A stretch of DNA of 64,000 nt from Clostridia bacterium (GTDB lineage Bacteria; Bacillota; Clostridia; Oscillospirales; Acutalibacteraceae), in NCBI GenBank assembly GCA_017549285.1, contig JAFYVE010000027.1, positions 1-64,000 on the forward strand, written 5' to 3'. Of this stretch, positions 51,490 to 60,011 are shown piece by piece. The position numbers and the translations under genes were made by a program. Position 1 is the first letter of the stretch. Each line of letters starts with the position of its first letter. The notes beneath the pieces are model-generated. The model searched no databases, was not told where the DNA came from, and worked only from the letters and a program-made list of their open reading frames with translations.

Positions 51490-51516
51490 AACGGTCCCTG
51501 AATTTCAGAGACCGTA
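51490..51516 (-). terminator. Terminator of lipoprotein gene
   Basis: 12-bp stem ACGGTCCCTGAA / TTCAGAGACCGT (one G-U) with T-rich tail on the minus strand. Confidence 0.8.
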
Positions 51517-51522
51517 ATTTGT

Positions 51523-52359
51523 TTATGCTATTGAGAATACATTAAGAATTGAGCCTGTGAGTGTAAGGCCGTTGAGTGAAATGGGGGTAAGCACCTGAGG
51601 AATGAAAGCTGTGACTTCCATACTCATCTGCTGAAGACCTGTTGAATCATAAACTTCAATGTGCTTGAGTACACCGTCGAGAGTATAAATTCTGATTGTG
51701 CCGTATTCTGTTTTATAAGTTGAACAGAGATGTTCGATGTCATTGATTTTTGACATATATTCTGAGTATTCACCGTCTTTGATATACTGTGAATAGTCCA
51801 TGTTCTGGTCAAAGTTTGACATCATACTCTTCATTTCATTCATTTCTGCACCTGTGAAAGAAATGCCGTATGCAGAAAAACTGTTGAGTACCTGATCAAG
51901 GCTGTCAATTGCAGCTTCGTCAATCTTTGCGTAAAGATTGTTTGTTGTGTTTGCAATATAGGGGACGGCATCAATGTAATACATCGCAAGCTTCATCTGG
52001 CGTGAGTTCATTTCCATGCGGTAGTTGTCGTTGTCACATGTCATCTTCATGTCAATTGTGTCACCGCCGGTAAGTTTCATTGTGCCTGCCATATAGAAAA
52101 CCTTTGATTCAAGAGTGCTGATGATATCTTTGATTGATTCACCGTCAGCAGGTTTCTGTGTTGTTGTTTCGGGAACAGTAGTGGTTTCGGGTACTGTTGT
52201 TGTTTCAGGCACAGTTGTTGTTTCGGGAACTGTAGTTGTTTCAACAATTGTGTCAACAGGCTCTGCGTTTGTTTCCGGTTCCTGATTGCCTTTGTCAGAA
52301 CAACCTGCAAATGCAGTAATCATAACAAGCGAAAGAATAAGACATATAATTTTTTTCAT
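51523..52359 (-). CDS. Lipoprotein with TTTVPE repeats
   Basis: A 278-residue lipoprotein. The signal peptide ends in lipobox FAGC (Cys20), followed by a Thr/Pro/Glu linker with four consecutive TTTVPE units (about 41-64) and a globular domain of about 200 residues reminiscent of LppX/LolA-like or DUF6612-type folds (DTIDMKMTCDNDNYRMEMN...). I cannot name a function. The linker probably spans the wall to display the domain. The start at 52359 has AGAGGTG upstream; earlier in-frame codons lack a site. Confidence 0.75.
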   Translation of the reverse strand: MKKIICLILSLVMITAFAGCSDKGNQEPETNAEPVDTIVETTTVPETTTVPETTTVPETTTVPETTTQKPADGESIKDIISTLESKVFYMAGTMKLTGGDTIDMKMTCDNDNYRMEMNSRQMKLAMYYIDAVPYIANTTNNLYAKIDEAAIDSLDQVLNSFSAYGISFTGAEMNEMKSMMSNFDQNMDYSQYIKDGEYSEYMSKINDIEHLCSTYKTEYGTIRIYTLDGVLKHIEVYDSTGLQQMSMEVTAFIPQVLTPISLNGLTLTGSILNVFSIA

Positions 52360-52502
52360 TTTAAAACACCTCTTTATATATAATAACACGCATATATTAA
52401 CCAAAGTTAAACAATGTTATAATTTATTGTTTCGTTTTTTTGCTGAAAAATAAAATATATGAAAAAAATTTTTTATCAGAGTTATAGAAATTAAAAAAAA
52501 TA

Positions 52503-52531
52503 TTGCAATAAACAGATATTAGTGTTATAAT
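52503..52531 (+). promoter_or_regulatory. Promoter of CofE-like gene
   Basis: TTGCAA at 52503-52508, 17-bp spacer, TATAAT at 52526-52531. Confidence 0.65.
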
Positions 52532-52610
52532 TATACGGTATTTGAAGAATTATATTCTTGTAAAAGCACACACTCAGTAAAGTTTTTATCTTTTAAGGAG
52601 ATGTAGAAAT

Positions 52611-53804
52611 ATGAGCCGTACTATAGGTACAGTATCAAGAGGCGTCAGAGCTCCTATCATCAGAAACGGTGATGACATCGTTGAAATCGTTACTTCAAGT
52701 GTTCTTGAAGCGGCAGCAGATGAAGGATTCAAATTCCACGACAAAGATATCGTTGCAATGACAGAAGCTATCGTTGCACGTGCACAGGGCAACTATGCAA
52801 CAGTTGATGATATCGCAGAAGATGTAAAGGCAAAATTCGGCGGTGAAACAGTAGGTGTTATTTTCCCCATTCTCAGCCGTAACAGATTTGCAATCTGTCT
52901 CAGAGGTATCGCAAAGGGGGCAAAGAAAGTTGTTCTTATGCTTTCATATCCTTCTGACGAAGTAGGTAACCATCTTATCAGCCTTGATATGATGGATGAA
53001 AAGGGTGTTGACCCTTACAATGATGTTCTTACACTTGAAAAATACCGTGAACTTTTCGGTTATGTAAAGCACAGATTCACAGGTATGGATTACGTTGCAT
53101 ATTATGAAGAACTCATCCGTGGTTGCGGTGCAGAAGCTGAAATCATTTTTGCTAACAATCCCAAGGCTATCCTTAACTATACAAAGAATGTTCTTTGCTG
53201 TGATATCCACACAAGACAGAGAACAAAGAGAATCCTTAAGAACGCAGGCGGTGAAATCGTTCTCGGTCTTGATGATATTCTCAATGCTCCCGTAAACGGA
53301 AGCGGTTTCAATCCCGATTACGGCCTTCTCGGTTCAAACAAGGCAACAGAAGACCAGATCAAGCTTTTCCCCAAGGATTGTCAGGAAGTTGTTGATGCAA
53401 TCCAGAAGAAGCTCTTTGATGCAACAGGCAAGAACATTGAAGTTATGGTTTACGGCGACGGCGCATTCAAAGATCCCGTAGGTAAAATCTGGGAGCTTGC
53501 AGACCCCGTTGTTTCACCTGCTTACACAAAGGGACTTGAAGGTACACCCAACGAGCTCAAGCTCAAGTATCTTGCAGATAATGATTTCGCAGATCTTTCA
53601 GGTGACGAACTCAAGGTTGCTATCAAAGAAAAGATTACTGAAAAAGACTCAGACCTCTTCGGTCAGATGGCTTCAGAGGGTACAACACCCCGTCAGCTTA
53701 CAGACCTTATCGGTTCACTCTGTGACCTTACATCAGGTTCAGGTGACAAGGGAACACCCATCGTCTTTATTCAGGGTTATTTCGATAACTATACAACAGA
53801 ATAA
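52611..53804 (+). CDS. CofE-like (F420-0:glutamate ligase family) protein
   Basis: A 397-residue protein of the coenzyme F420-0:L-glutamate ligase family. The N-terminal part (RTIGTVSRGVRAPIIRNGDDIVEIVTSSV...FHDKDIVAMTEAIVARAQGNYA) matches the core fold, but the protein is about 150 residues longer than archaeal CofE, and fermentative clostridia are not known to make F420. It probably ligates another amino acid or acts on a different phosphorylated acceptor. It has its own promoter and codons biased to high expression, stands alone, and ends in a strong terminator; element R5 follows. AAGGAG precedes ATG 52611. Confidence 0.78.
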   Translation: MSRTIGTVSRGVRAPIIRNGDDIVEIVTSSVLEAAADEGFKFHDKDIVAMTEAIVARAQGNYATVDDIAEDVKAKFGGETVGVIFPILSRNRFAICLRGIAKGAKKVVLMLSYPSDEVGNHLISLDMMDEKGVDPYNDVLTLEKYRELFGYVKHRFTGMDYVAYYEELIRGCGAEAEIIFANNPKAILNYTKNVLCCDIHTRQRTKRILKNAGGEIVLGLDDILNAPVNGSGFNPDYGLLGSNKATEDQIKLFPKDCQEVVDAIQKKLFDATGKNIEVMVYGDGAFKDPVGKIWELADPVVSPAYTKGLEGTPNELKLKYLADNDFADLSGDELKVAIKEKITEKDSDLFGQMASEGTTPRQLTDLIGSLCDLTSGSGDKGTPIVFIQGYFDNYTTE

Positions 53805-53818
53805 TTCAGAATTTATGC

Positions 53819-53856
53819 AACAAGACATCCTGAAAAAGGATGTCTTGTTTTTATAA
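53819..53856 (+). terminator. Terminator of CofE-like gene
   Basis: Stem AACAAGACATCC / GGATGTCTTGTT followed by TTTTAT. Confidence 0.88.
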
Positions 53857-53857
53857 T

Positions 53858-54132
53858 AAATCAGAATTTGTCGGGATAATTTGAATTAACCAATCGTAGG
53901 GACCGATGCCCACATCGGTCCGCATTTGTCGAAGACAAATCGGAAATCTCTGATTTCCGTTAACAAAACAAATTAATTTATTGTAATTGAACGATTTTCA
54001 ATCGTTATTGCTCCGTTACACTCCGCAATCGGACCGATGTAGGCATCGGTCCCTACATAATTTGTTTTTCCTGAAATCATTGTACATTGTAAATTGTAAA
54101 TTGTACATTGTTCATTGAAAGACCTCGACAAA
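53858..54132 (+). repeat. TIR element, copy R5 (275 bp)
   Basis: Ends AAATCAGAATTTGTCGGGAT and CTCGACAAATTATTGTTTG. The interior holds GTAGGGACCGATG-CCCA-CATCGGTCC (53897 on), ATTTGTCGAAGACAAAT, GGAAATCTCTGATTTCC, AACGATTTTCAATCGTT, GGACCGATG-TAGG-CATCGGTCC (about 54030-54050) and the same TACATTGTAAATTGTA repeats as R1. It explains the 382-bp gap; no gene was found. Confidence 0.78.
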
Positions 54133-54145
54133 TTATTGTTTGTAA

Positions 54146-54182
54146 AGAAGAACGAGCCGTGCATTGCACGGCTCGGATTGTT
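54146..54182 (-). terminator. Terminator of beta-helix operon
   Basis: Perfect 10-bp stem CGAGCCGTGC / GCACGGCTCG with ATT loop and a T-rich (TTCTTCTTT) minus-strand tail. Confidence 0.78.
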
Positions 54183-54186
54183 TTTA

Positions 54187-56319
54187 TCAGAATTTAGTGA
54201 TTGTACCTGCATCATAAGCGAAGGGAACAAATCCTGCTTTAAGTGCGGGGCTGTTTTCAGCAAGTGTGAAATCTCTGTTTGCTGCATCTTTAAAGAGAGG
54301 ATTTTCGTAAACAGCGTTATTGTAATAACCTCTTGCAGTCATAACAACGAGTGTATGTCTGTCAACAAGTTTTGTTGAATTACCTGAATAAACATTACCG
54401 CCGTTTGTGTAATCCCAGTAGAGATTGCTGTCGTCAACAAACCAGTTTCTCTTTACACAATTTTTATACATAACGGTATTGTCACCTACAAGGATATTGT
54501 TTGTGAGAGTGAGAGAATTGTGGTCTTCATTCTTTGTGATGATGAACTGACCTTCACCGCCGAAAGCAAAAATATTGTTTCTTATAATATTTTCTTTACC
54601 GTAATGCTGATGGAATGTCTGTGATGAACAATCGTAAACAAGATTGTTTTCAACTGTCATATAGCTTGAACCTTCGTCAAGGTAAATACCCCAACCACCG
54701 TAGCCGTAAGCACCTTCGTCGCAGCCTACATTGTAGATAATATTTCCTGAAAGAACGGTGTCGGGCTGAATACCGAGTGTGTAGATGCCGCCCATATCTG
54801 AGAGCCAGCCGTTGCCGATGTTATAGATAAGATTATCTTTAACCTGAATGTTATTTGTGGGATTATCTGCATAGCCCCAGTTCCAGCCTACTGAAATACC
54901 TGTGTACCAGCCGTCGTGAATTTCATTGTTTGAAAGCTCGCAATCGATTGCGTGAGTGAGAAGGATACCGATAGCATTGTTGAAAATTCTGCCATAGAAA
55001 CCGATGTGACAGTCTTTAACATTGATATTCTTTGTTGTTGCGGGAACAACAAAGTCGCCGTCAATGAATACTGCATTTCCGCCGATTTCATTGAACATAC
55101 AGCTTGTAATATTGCAGTTTTCTGATGCTTTATTGAACTTTATTGCTGTGTATGAAATGTTTTCAAAACGGCAATCTGTAAAATTGATACCATTTGATGC
55201 TGAAACATTGATTGCCGCAGGAACTTCGTATGCAGCCTGAGGATGTTCACCGCCAAGTTCTATATTATTATAGAGAGGATGTGATGCGTCAAAGACGTTA
55301 TTGAAAAAAGCACCGTTAACGGGATTCCAGTCTGAGTTTATGAAATCAATACCCTGAAATGCGATGTTTTCTGCATTGTTGAATGTAAGGAATTGTTCTG
55401 TAATACCTGCATAAAGTACGGTGTTATCAACTGTATCGCCCTCTTCGGGGATGTAATAAAGCTTTTGTTCGCTTCTGTCAAGATACCATTCACCGGGAAG
55501 TGAAAGAGCTTCTTTTACATTTTCAAAAACATAGTTATCATCAACTCTGAGAGTCATTGCTGTGGGCTTGGTTGTTTCTATTCTGCCTGTTGCTGTGTCA
55601 ACAGAATGAAGCGGAAGATGTTCGTCGCACCAGTAGTGCATAACTTTTACTTCAACATCGCCGATGTTTGCAAAATTGAGAACATTCTCTTTGTGAGCAT
55701 AGAAAGCAAGACCGTGTGTAAAGAATTCAACATTCCATTCTGAAGGGATTCCTTCTGCTGTTGCAGGGTCAGCAATTTTAAAAACATCGTTCTTGGGATA
55801 CTGTGAACGTGAAAGCCTTCTGTTACCCTTGAAAAGTGAACGGAAATAATCATCTTCGGAGTTGATTTCAACACCTGTAACAAAAGCATTTACACCGTTG
55901 ATTGTGGTTTCAGTCCAGTCTGAATATGCCTTTGCACCTGAGAATTCAACCTTTTCATCGGGATATGAACGGTAAAGCACATCTGCCTTGTCATCTGCCG
56001 TGAAATTTACTGTATCTTCAATGAAATATGTACCTTCTCTGAACCATACTGTTACTGAATCACCGTCTTTTGATTTTGCAAGTTCTTTTGCCTTTTCAAA
56101 AGTTTTTACGGGAGCAGCTTCAGAGCCGTTGTTATTGTCATCACCGTAGGGTGAGACCATAATGTCGTTTGCGCCGAAAACGAATTCGCCCTCATCAAAC
56201 ACTACCTGTTCCTTGGCTGTTTCTGTCTCTGCAAAAATGCCCTCAACAGGTGCAGCAGGACTGAAAATCATAGTAAACCAAGTCATCATAGCCGTAAAGA
56301 ATGCAATAATCTTTGTCAT
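54187..56319 (-). CDS. Secreted right-handed beta-helix protein, possible glycoside hydrolase
   Basis: A 710-residue secreted protein. The signal peptide (IIAFFTAMMTWFTMIFSPAAPVEG) is followed by a short acidic linker, an N-terminal segment with VWFREGTYFIEDTVNF and YRSYPDEKVEFSGAKAYSDW, and a long parallel beta-helix with repeated NNIFAFGG/NEIHDGWYTG-type turns (about 330-650). This start plus helix recalls GH141-type alpha-L-fucosidases and related polysaccharide-acting proteins, an assignment strengthened by the GH29 fucosidase gene upstream in the same operon. Exact family uncertain. GAGGTAG precedes the start, 11 bp after the nitroreductase stop. Confidence 0.75.
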   Translation of the reverse strand: MTKIIAFFTAMMTWFTMIFSPAAPVEGIFAETETAKEQVVFDEGEFVFGANDIMVSPYGDDNNNGSEAAPVKTFEKAKELAKSKDGDSVTVWFREGTYFIEDTVNFTADDKADVLYRSYPDEKVEFSGAKAYSDWTETTINGVNAFVTGVEINSEDDYFRSLFKGNRRLSRSQYPKNDVFKIADPATAEGIPSEWNVEFFTHGLAFYAHKENVLNFANIGDVEVKVMHYWCDEHLPLHSVDTATGRIETTKPTAMTLRVDDNYVFENVKEALSLPGEWYLDRSEQKLYYIPEEGDTVDNTVLYAGITEQFLTFNNAENIAFQGIDFINSDWNPVNGAFFNNVFDASHPLYNNIELGGEHPQAAYEVPAAINVSASNGINFTDCRFENISYTAIKFNKASENCNITSCMFNEIGGNAVFIDGDFVVPATTKNINVKDCHIGFYGRIFNNAIGILLTHAIDCELSNNEIHDGWYTGISVGWNWGYADNPTNNIQVKDNLIYNIGNGWLSDMGGIYTLGIQPDTVLSGNIIYNVGCDEGAYGYGGWGIYLDEGSSYMTVENNLVYDCSSQTFHQHYGKENIIRNNIFAFGGEGQFIITKNEDHNSLTLTNNILVGDNTVMYKNCVKRNWFVDDSNLYWDYTNGGNVYSGNSTKLVDRHTLVVMTARGYYNNAVYENPLFKDAANRDFTLAENSPALKAGFVPFAYDAGTITKF

Positions 56320-56330
56320 AATTTTCTACC

Positions 56331-56993
56331 TCAGATCCATTCAAATTCGTGTCCGTCCGCACCAAGCTCAAAATGATATTTTGCAATGCCTAAATCCATT
56401 TTTGAGTAAGGTCCGAACAATGCTTTTGCTTTTACTTTGTTATCATCAACGAGTGTAAAGTGAAACTTCTGCTGATTCATTGCCGTGGGCGCTGTAAGAA
56501 CTGCATCCATAGCATTTCTGAACCAATCGGGCATTTCACCGTTCACCGTGCAAAGTTCATCAAGGGGTTTGTTTTTGTGCTCTCTGCCGTTATGGACACC
56601 GTAACCGACAGAAATCACAATCTGCAGCTTTTCACCTTTGTTGCAGGTGTATTTTGTTTTTCCTTTGCTGAAAGTGAGAGCAACCCAACAGGTATTGAGT
56701 CCTAACATCTGACAAAGGAGAACAAGCTCTTCACCGTAATAGCCTATTTCTTCGTTTCTGCCGTTTTCGGAGCAGATTGCAATATAATCAGTACATCCCG
56801 AAAAATGCCCGTATGAAGCCATTGTGCCCGTGAAAGCTTCAGGCTCGTTTGTCACAAACTGAATATTGAGCCCTGTTTCTTCATTGATTGAAGCAATTGC
56901 TTTTTCAATTTCCTGAATTTTTTCGGGTTCAATAGGTTTGTCTGTATATCGTCTTACGGAATGTCTTTCTTTCATTGCCTGTAAAATGTCCAT
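56331..56993 (-). CDS. Nitroreductase family protein
   Basis: A 220-residue FMN-dependent nitroreductase-like protein. MDILQAMKERHSVRRYTDKPIEPEKI is the family N-terminus with the FMN-binding RHSVR. YGEELVLLCQMLGLNTCWVA and VLTAPTAMNQQKFHFTLV are further hallmarks. The true substrate is probably not a nitro compound. It lies between a GH29 fucosidase gene (1-bp gap) and the beta-helix gene, an unexpected position that may reflect shared transcription rather than pathway. AAAGGAG precedes the start. Confidence 0.85.
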   Translation of the reverse strand: MDILQAMKERHSVRRYTDKPIEPEKIQEIEKAIASINEETGLNIQFVTNEPEAFTGTMASYGHFSGCTDYIAICSENGRNEEIGYYGEELVLLCQMLGLNTCWVALTFSKGKTKYTCNKGEKLQIVISVGYGVHNGREHKNKPLDELCTVNGEMPDWFRNAMDAVLTAPTAMNQQKFHFTLVDDNKVKAKALFGPYSKMDLGIAKYHFELGADGHEFEWI

Positions 56994-56994
56994 A

Positions 56995-58005
56995 TCAGAA
57001 CTCCTTTCCTGCTTTAAGTAATATTTCCTGTGAAAATGACGGGATTCTGCCCAGTCCGTCAGGACCTACATTGAGAAGATAGTTGACGCCCATTGAATTG
57101 AGTCTTTTTCTGCGTTCAACAACCGTTTCGGGTGAAATCCAGTTCTGGTCGTAATATTTATATCCCCACGATGAATTGAGTGTACCTGCTGTTTCATAAA
57201 GTCCGTAAGGGGAGTATTTGAAGCCGTCAAGGCTGTTTGGGTCGATATCTTCTGCCTTTTCGGGCTTTTCGGTGGGATATTCGTTGTCACCGAGTGAAAC
57301 GTAATCATAAGCACCGTTGCCGATTCGTGAATTTATAAGACAATCAGGCTGATATTCTTTTACAAGTCTGTTGAGTTCAAGACTCTGTTCAGGAGTGATT
57401 GTATGAGGCACATCAAACCAGATAAGGCACAGATCACCGTAATTAGTGAGAATTTCTTTTACCTGAGGCTTGATTTTCTCTTCAAAGCAGATTGAAAAAT
57501 CCTTTTTCTCTCTTTCGGGGAAATCCCAACTGTTGTCCCACGAAACACCGGAGCAACCTGAGAATTTATCATATCCTCCGCCGTGGAAGTGATGCCAGTC
57601 GAGTTCCTGAGAATAGTAAAGTCCGAATTTCAGACCGTATTTATAACAGGCTTCAGCTAATTCACCTACAACATCACGTCCGAAGGGTGTTGCATCAACA
57701 ATGTTGTATTTATCAACCTTTGAATGAAACATAGCAAACCCGTCGTGATGTTTTGAAGTGAATACAAAATATTTCATACCGCTGTCTTTTGCAAGTTTAA
57801 TCCATTCATCAGCATTGAAATAAACAGGATTGAAAGCTTTTGCAAGATTTTCGTATTCCGCATTGGGAATCGCCATAAAGCTCTGAATCCATTCGGCATA
57901 ATCATTTACCCTTCGGTTTTTGTATTCACCGGCAAGAAGTGAATATAATCCCCAATGAGCCATCATACCGTATTCAGCTTGTCTGAACCATTCTCTGTTG
58001 TCCAT
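56995..58005 (-). CDS. Alpha-L-fucosidase, GH29
   Basis: A 336-residue GH29 enzyme that releases fucose from glycans. Motifs are WFRQAEYGMMAHWGLYS at the N-terminus, SKHHDGFAMFHS (His86-His87), DVVGELAEACYKYGLKFGLYYS and LCLIWFDVP with the nucleophile Asp198. It lacks a signal peptide and the C-terminal beta-sandwich, so it is short (many GH29 are 430-480 residues) and likely acts in the cytosol on imported oligosaccharides. First gene of a three-gene minus-strand operon. AAGGTGA precedes the start; the promoter is at 58021-58049. Confidence 0.88.
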   Translation of the reverse strand: MDNREWFRQAEYGMMAHWGLYSLLAGEYKNRRVNDYAEWIQSFMAIPNAEYENLAKAFNPVYFNADEWIKLAKDSGMKYFVFTSKHHDGFAMFHSKVDKYNIVDATPFGRDVVGELAEACYKYGLKFGLYYSQELDWHHFHGGGYDKFSGCSGVSWDNSWDFPEREKKDFSICFEEKIKPQVKEILTNYGDLCLIWFDVPHTITPEQSLELNRLVKEYQPDCLINSRIGNGAYDYVSLGDNEYPTEKPEKAEDIDPNSLDGFKYSPYGLYETAGTLNSSWGYKYYDQNWISPETVVERRKRLNSMGVNYLLNVGPDGLGRIPSFSQEILLKAGKEF

Positions 58006-58020
58006 ATAATCACCTTATAT

Positions 58021-58049
58021 ATTATAATTGATTAAAAATAAAAAGGCAA
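58021..58049 (-). promoter_or_regulatory. Promoter of fucosidase operon
   Basis: On the minus strand TTGCCT (58049-58044), 17-bp spacer, TATAAT (58026-58021). Confidence 0.6.
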
Positions 58050-58064
58050 GAAAAATAAATAAAG

Positions 58065-58093
58065 TTGTTTTTTTCTTATTATTATAGTATAAT
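58065..58093 (+). promoter_or_regulatory. Promoter of flavin reductase gene
   Basis: TTGTTT at 58065-58070, 17-bp spacer, TATAAT at 58088-58093; divergent from the fucosidase promoter. Confidence 0.55.
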
Positions 58094-58135
58094 AACTGCA
58101 CAAGGTCTGATTACCTGAGATAAGGAGAGAATAAT

Positions 58136-58693
58136 ATGAGAAAAAATTTCGGTTCAAAGCCTATGCTTTACCCTATGCCCGTACTGATTATCGGCACATA
58201 TGATGAAAACAATATTCCTGATGCGATGAATGCAGCATGGGGCGGAATAAGTGAAGAAAATGAAATCTCAATCTGTGTAAGCGATGACCATAAAACAGCA
58301 AAGAATGTTGTTGTTTCAGGTGCTTTCACGGTAAGTGTAGCAGATGAGAAAAATCTTGTTTCAGCTGATTATGTGGGACTTGTTTCAGGTAACAATGCGC
58401 CCGATAAAATAAAGAATGCAGGCTGGACTGCAGCAAAAAGTGAGTTCGTGAACGCTCCTGTTTTCTGTGAGCTTCCGATGACACTTGAATGCAGACTCAA
58501 AAGCTATGATGAAGCAACCTGCAGACTTGTGGGTGAAATCGTGAATGTGAGTGCAGACGAAAGTATTCTCACAGACGGCAAAATTGACCTTGCAAAATTC
58601 AGTCCGATTACATATGACCCCGTGAATCATAATTATCTGACACTTGGCAGGGTAGCAGGAAAAGCTTTCTGCGACGGAAAAAAGCTTAAATAA
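58136..58693 (+). CDS. Flavin reductase family protein
   Basis: A 185-residue FMN-binding protein of the flavin reductase-like family (split-barrel fold). MLYPMPVLIIGTYDENNIPDAMNAAWGGISEENEISICVS shows the usual start, followed by VVSGAFTVSVADEKNLVSADYVGLVSGNNAPDK. Members serve as flavoredoxins or reductases supplying reduced FMN. It stands alone; AAGGAGAG precedes ATG 58136. Confidence 0.87.
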   Translation: MRKNFGSKPMLYPMPVLIIGTYDENNIPDAMNAAWGGISEENEISICVSDDHKTAKNVVVSGAFTVSVADEKNLVSADYVGLVSGNNAPDKIKNAGWTAAKSEFVNAPVFCELPMTLECRLKSYDEATCRLVGEIVNVSADESILTDGKIDLAKFSPITYDPVNHNYLTLGRVAGKAFCDGKKLK

Positions 58694-58696
58694 AAC

Positions 58697-58733
58697 AACA
58701 CAACCGAGGCTGAAAACAGCTTCGGTTGTGTTT
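58697..58733 (+). terminator. Terminator of flavin reductase gene
   Basis: 16-bp stem AACACAACCGAGGCTG / CAGCTTCGGTTGTGTT (G-U pairs included), AAAA loop, followed by the T-containing start of R6. Confidence 0.8.
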
Positions 58734-58735
58734 AT

Positions 58736-58889
58736 AAATCAGAATTTATCGGTCTGTTTGAATAAACCAATCGTAGGGACCGATGCCCACATCGGTCCCT
58801 ACATAATTTGTTTTTACCGAGAACGGACGCCCGATGGGCGCCCCTACGTTGTAATTTTTAATTTAACGTCACTGACAAATTATTGTTTA
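58736..58889 (-). repeat. TIR element, copy R6
   Basis: Ends AAATCAGAATTTATCGGTC and GACAAATTATTGTTTA. The latter contains the stop codon of the DUF4317 gene (TAA at 58889-58887). Inside are the perfect hairpin GTAGGGACCGATG-CCCA-CATCGGTCCCTAC (58773-58802) and GGACGCCCGATGGGCGCCCC, which is the inverse of the module in R4. Strand is nominal. Confidence 0.78.
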
Positions 58890-60011
58890 AATATCAATCT
58901 TAACGCCATTGACTTCAACCGCATCGTTTACACAAATCATTATGTATTTGACACCATTGATTATCTGTGTTGAAACAAGGTCTGTTCTTTCGGGGTTGAC
59001 TTTGATTGAAACGTCAGCCATACTGACTTCAAACTTCTTTGTGTCAACAATTGCTTTCGGCTCAAGCTCTGCATTTCTGCCGAATTGTTCTTCAAACTTC
59101 TCGCCGAATTTTTCAACCTTTTCTTCTTCAACACCGCAGTATTCAAGAACTGTTTTGAGTTTTGATTTTGAAAGAGTAAGAGGCTCTTCCTGTCTTGTTT
59201 CCTTATGTTCCTGAATCATTTCGCTTATCTGGTCGTGAACACTTCTCACAACCTGAAAATCGCATTCACCCTCAAGTGATTCACGAAGACAGGAATCAAA
59301 ATTATCCTTCTTTTCGGGGGCTGACATAGGTAAATCCACATTAAAAATTGTCTTTATAAAAGAGGGATGTACATTTGCAATATCTTTTGTGTAATAGAGT
59401 GCGTTATAAATATTTGTTGCTCTGTCATCAAAGCAGGGGAACATAAAGCCGATTTCAGGTTTGCCTATCATTGTGTGTTCACCGATAGCCTTGATTGCAC
59501 TGTCACTCGGTCTGTAGCAAAGACCTGCTTTAAGAGGTTTTACGGGGCAGACACAGCAGACAAAATATGAGAAAACCTCAGTTGAATCCTCTGCAACTTC
59601 TCCGTCTTTAGCTTTTGTGTAGACGTCATAATTATCACTTGCTATAAGGATTATGTAACTGCCCTCAAGATGTGTGCTTTCTGCAATTTTTTCAAAAAGT
59701 GTGATAACAGGCTGTTCCTCGTTGAGTTTGGTGTTTTTCAGCTCCATAAGAAGCTTGTGCTCCTCGCTTTCCATAACCTGCTGAGGAGTATATTCAAGAT
59801 TTATAAGGTTTGTGCCCATACCGCCCGAAAGTGTCTTTTTCATAATGCCGAGAAGCTGTTCTGATTCATCCTCGGTACAGCTTGACATCGGCTGTTCAAA
59901 AAGCTTGACAATCTCACCCTTTTCATTAACAAGACAACCTTTGATGCTGAAAATAGTGTTTTTGTTGGGTCTGAATCTTCTTTTTATTTCTCTGAGTTCC
60001 TTATCAGTCAT
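58887..60011 (-). CDS. DUF4317 family protein
   Basis: A 374-residue cytosolic protein of the DUF4317 family, common in Clostridia, of unknown role. Start MTDKELREIKRRFRPNKNTIFSIKGCLVNEKGEIV, a DDRATNIYNALYYTKD segment at about 205 and an acidic helical stretch near 300 (VEEEKVEKFGEKFEEQFG). It overlaps the preceding LMW phosphatase gene by 8 bases, so the two are translationally coupled. AAAGGAG precedes the start. The stop codon is the first bases of repeat R6. Confidence 0.82.
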   Translation of the reverse strand: MTDKELREIKRRFRPNKNTIFSIKGCLVNEKGEIVKLFEQPMSSCTEDESEQLLGIMKKTLSGGMGTNLINLEYTPQQVMESEEHKLLMELKNTKLNEEQPVITLFEKIAESTHLEGSYIILIASDNYDVYTKAKDGEVAEDSTEVFSYFVCCVCPVKPLKAGLCYRPSDSAIKAIGEHTMIGKPEIGFMFPCFDDRATNIYNALYYTKDIANVHPSFIKTIFNVDLPMSAPEKKDNFDSCLRESLEGECDFQVVRSVHDQISEMIQEHKETRQEEPLTLSKSKLKTVLEYCGVEEEKVEKFGEKFEEQFGRNAELEPKAIVDTKKFEVSMADVSIKVNPERTDLVSTQIINGVKYIMICVNDAVEVNGVKIDI

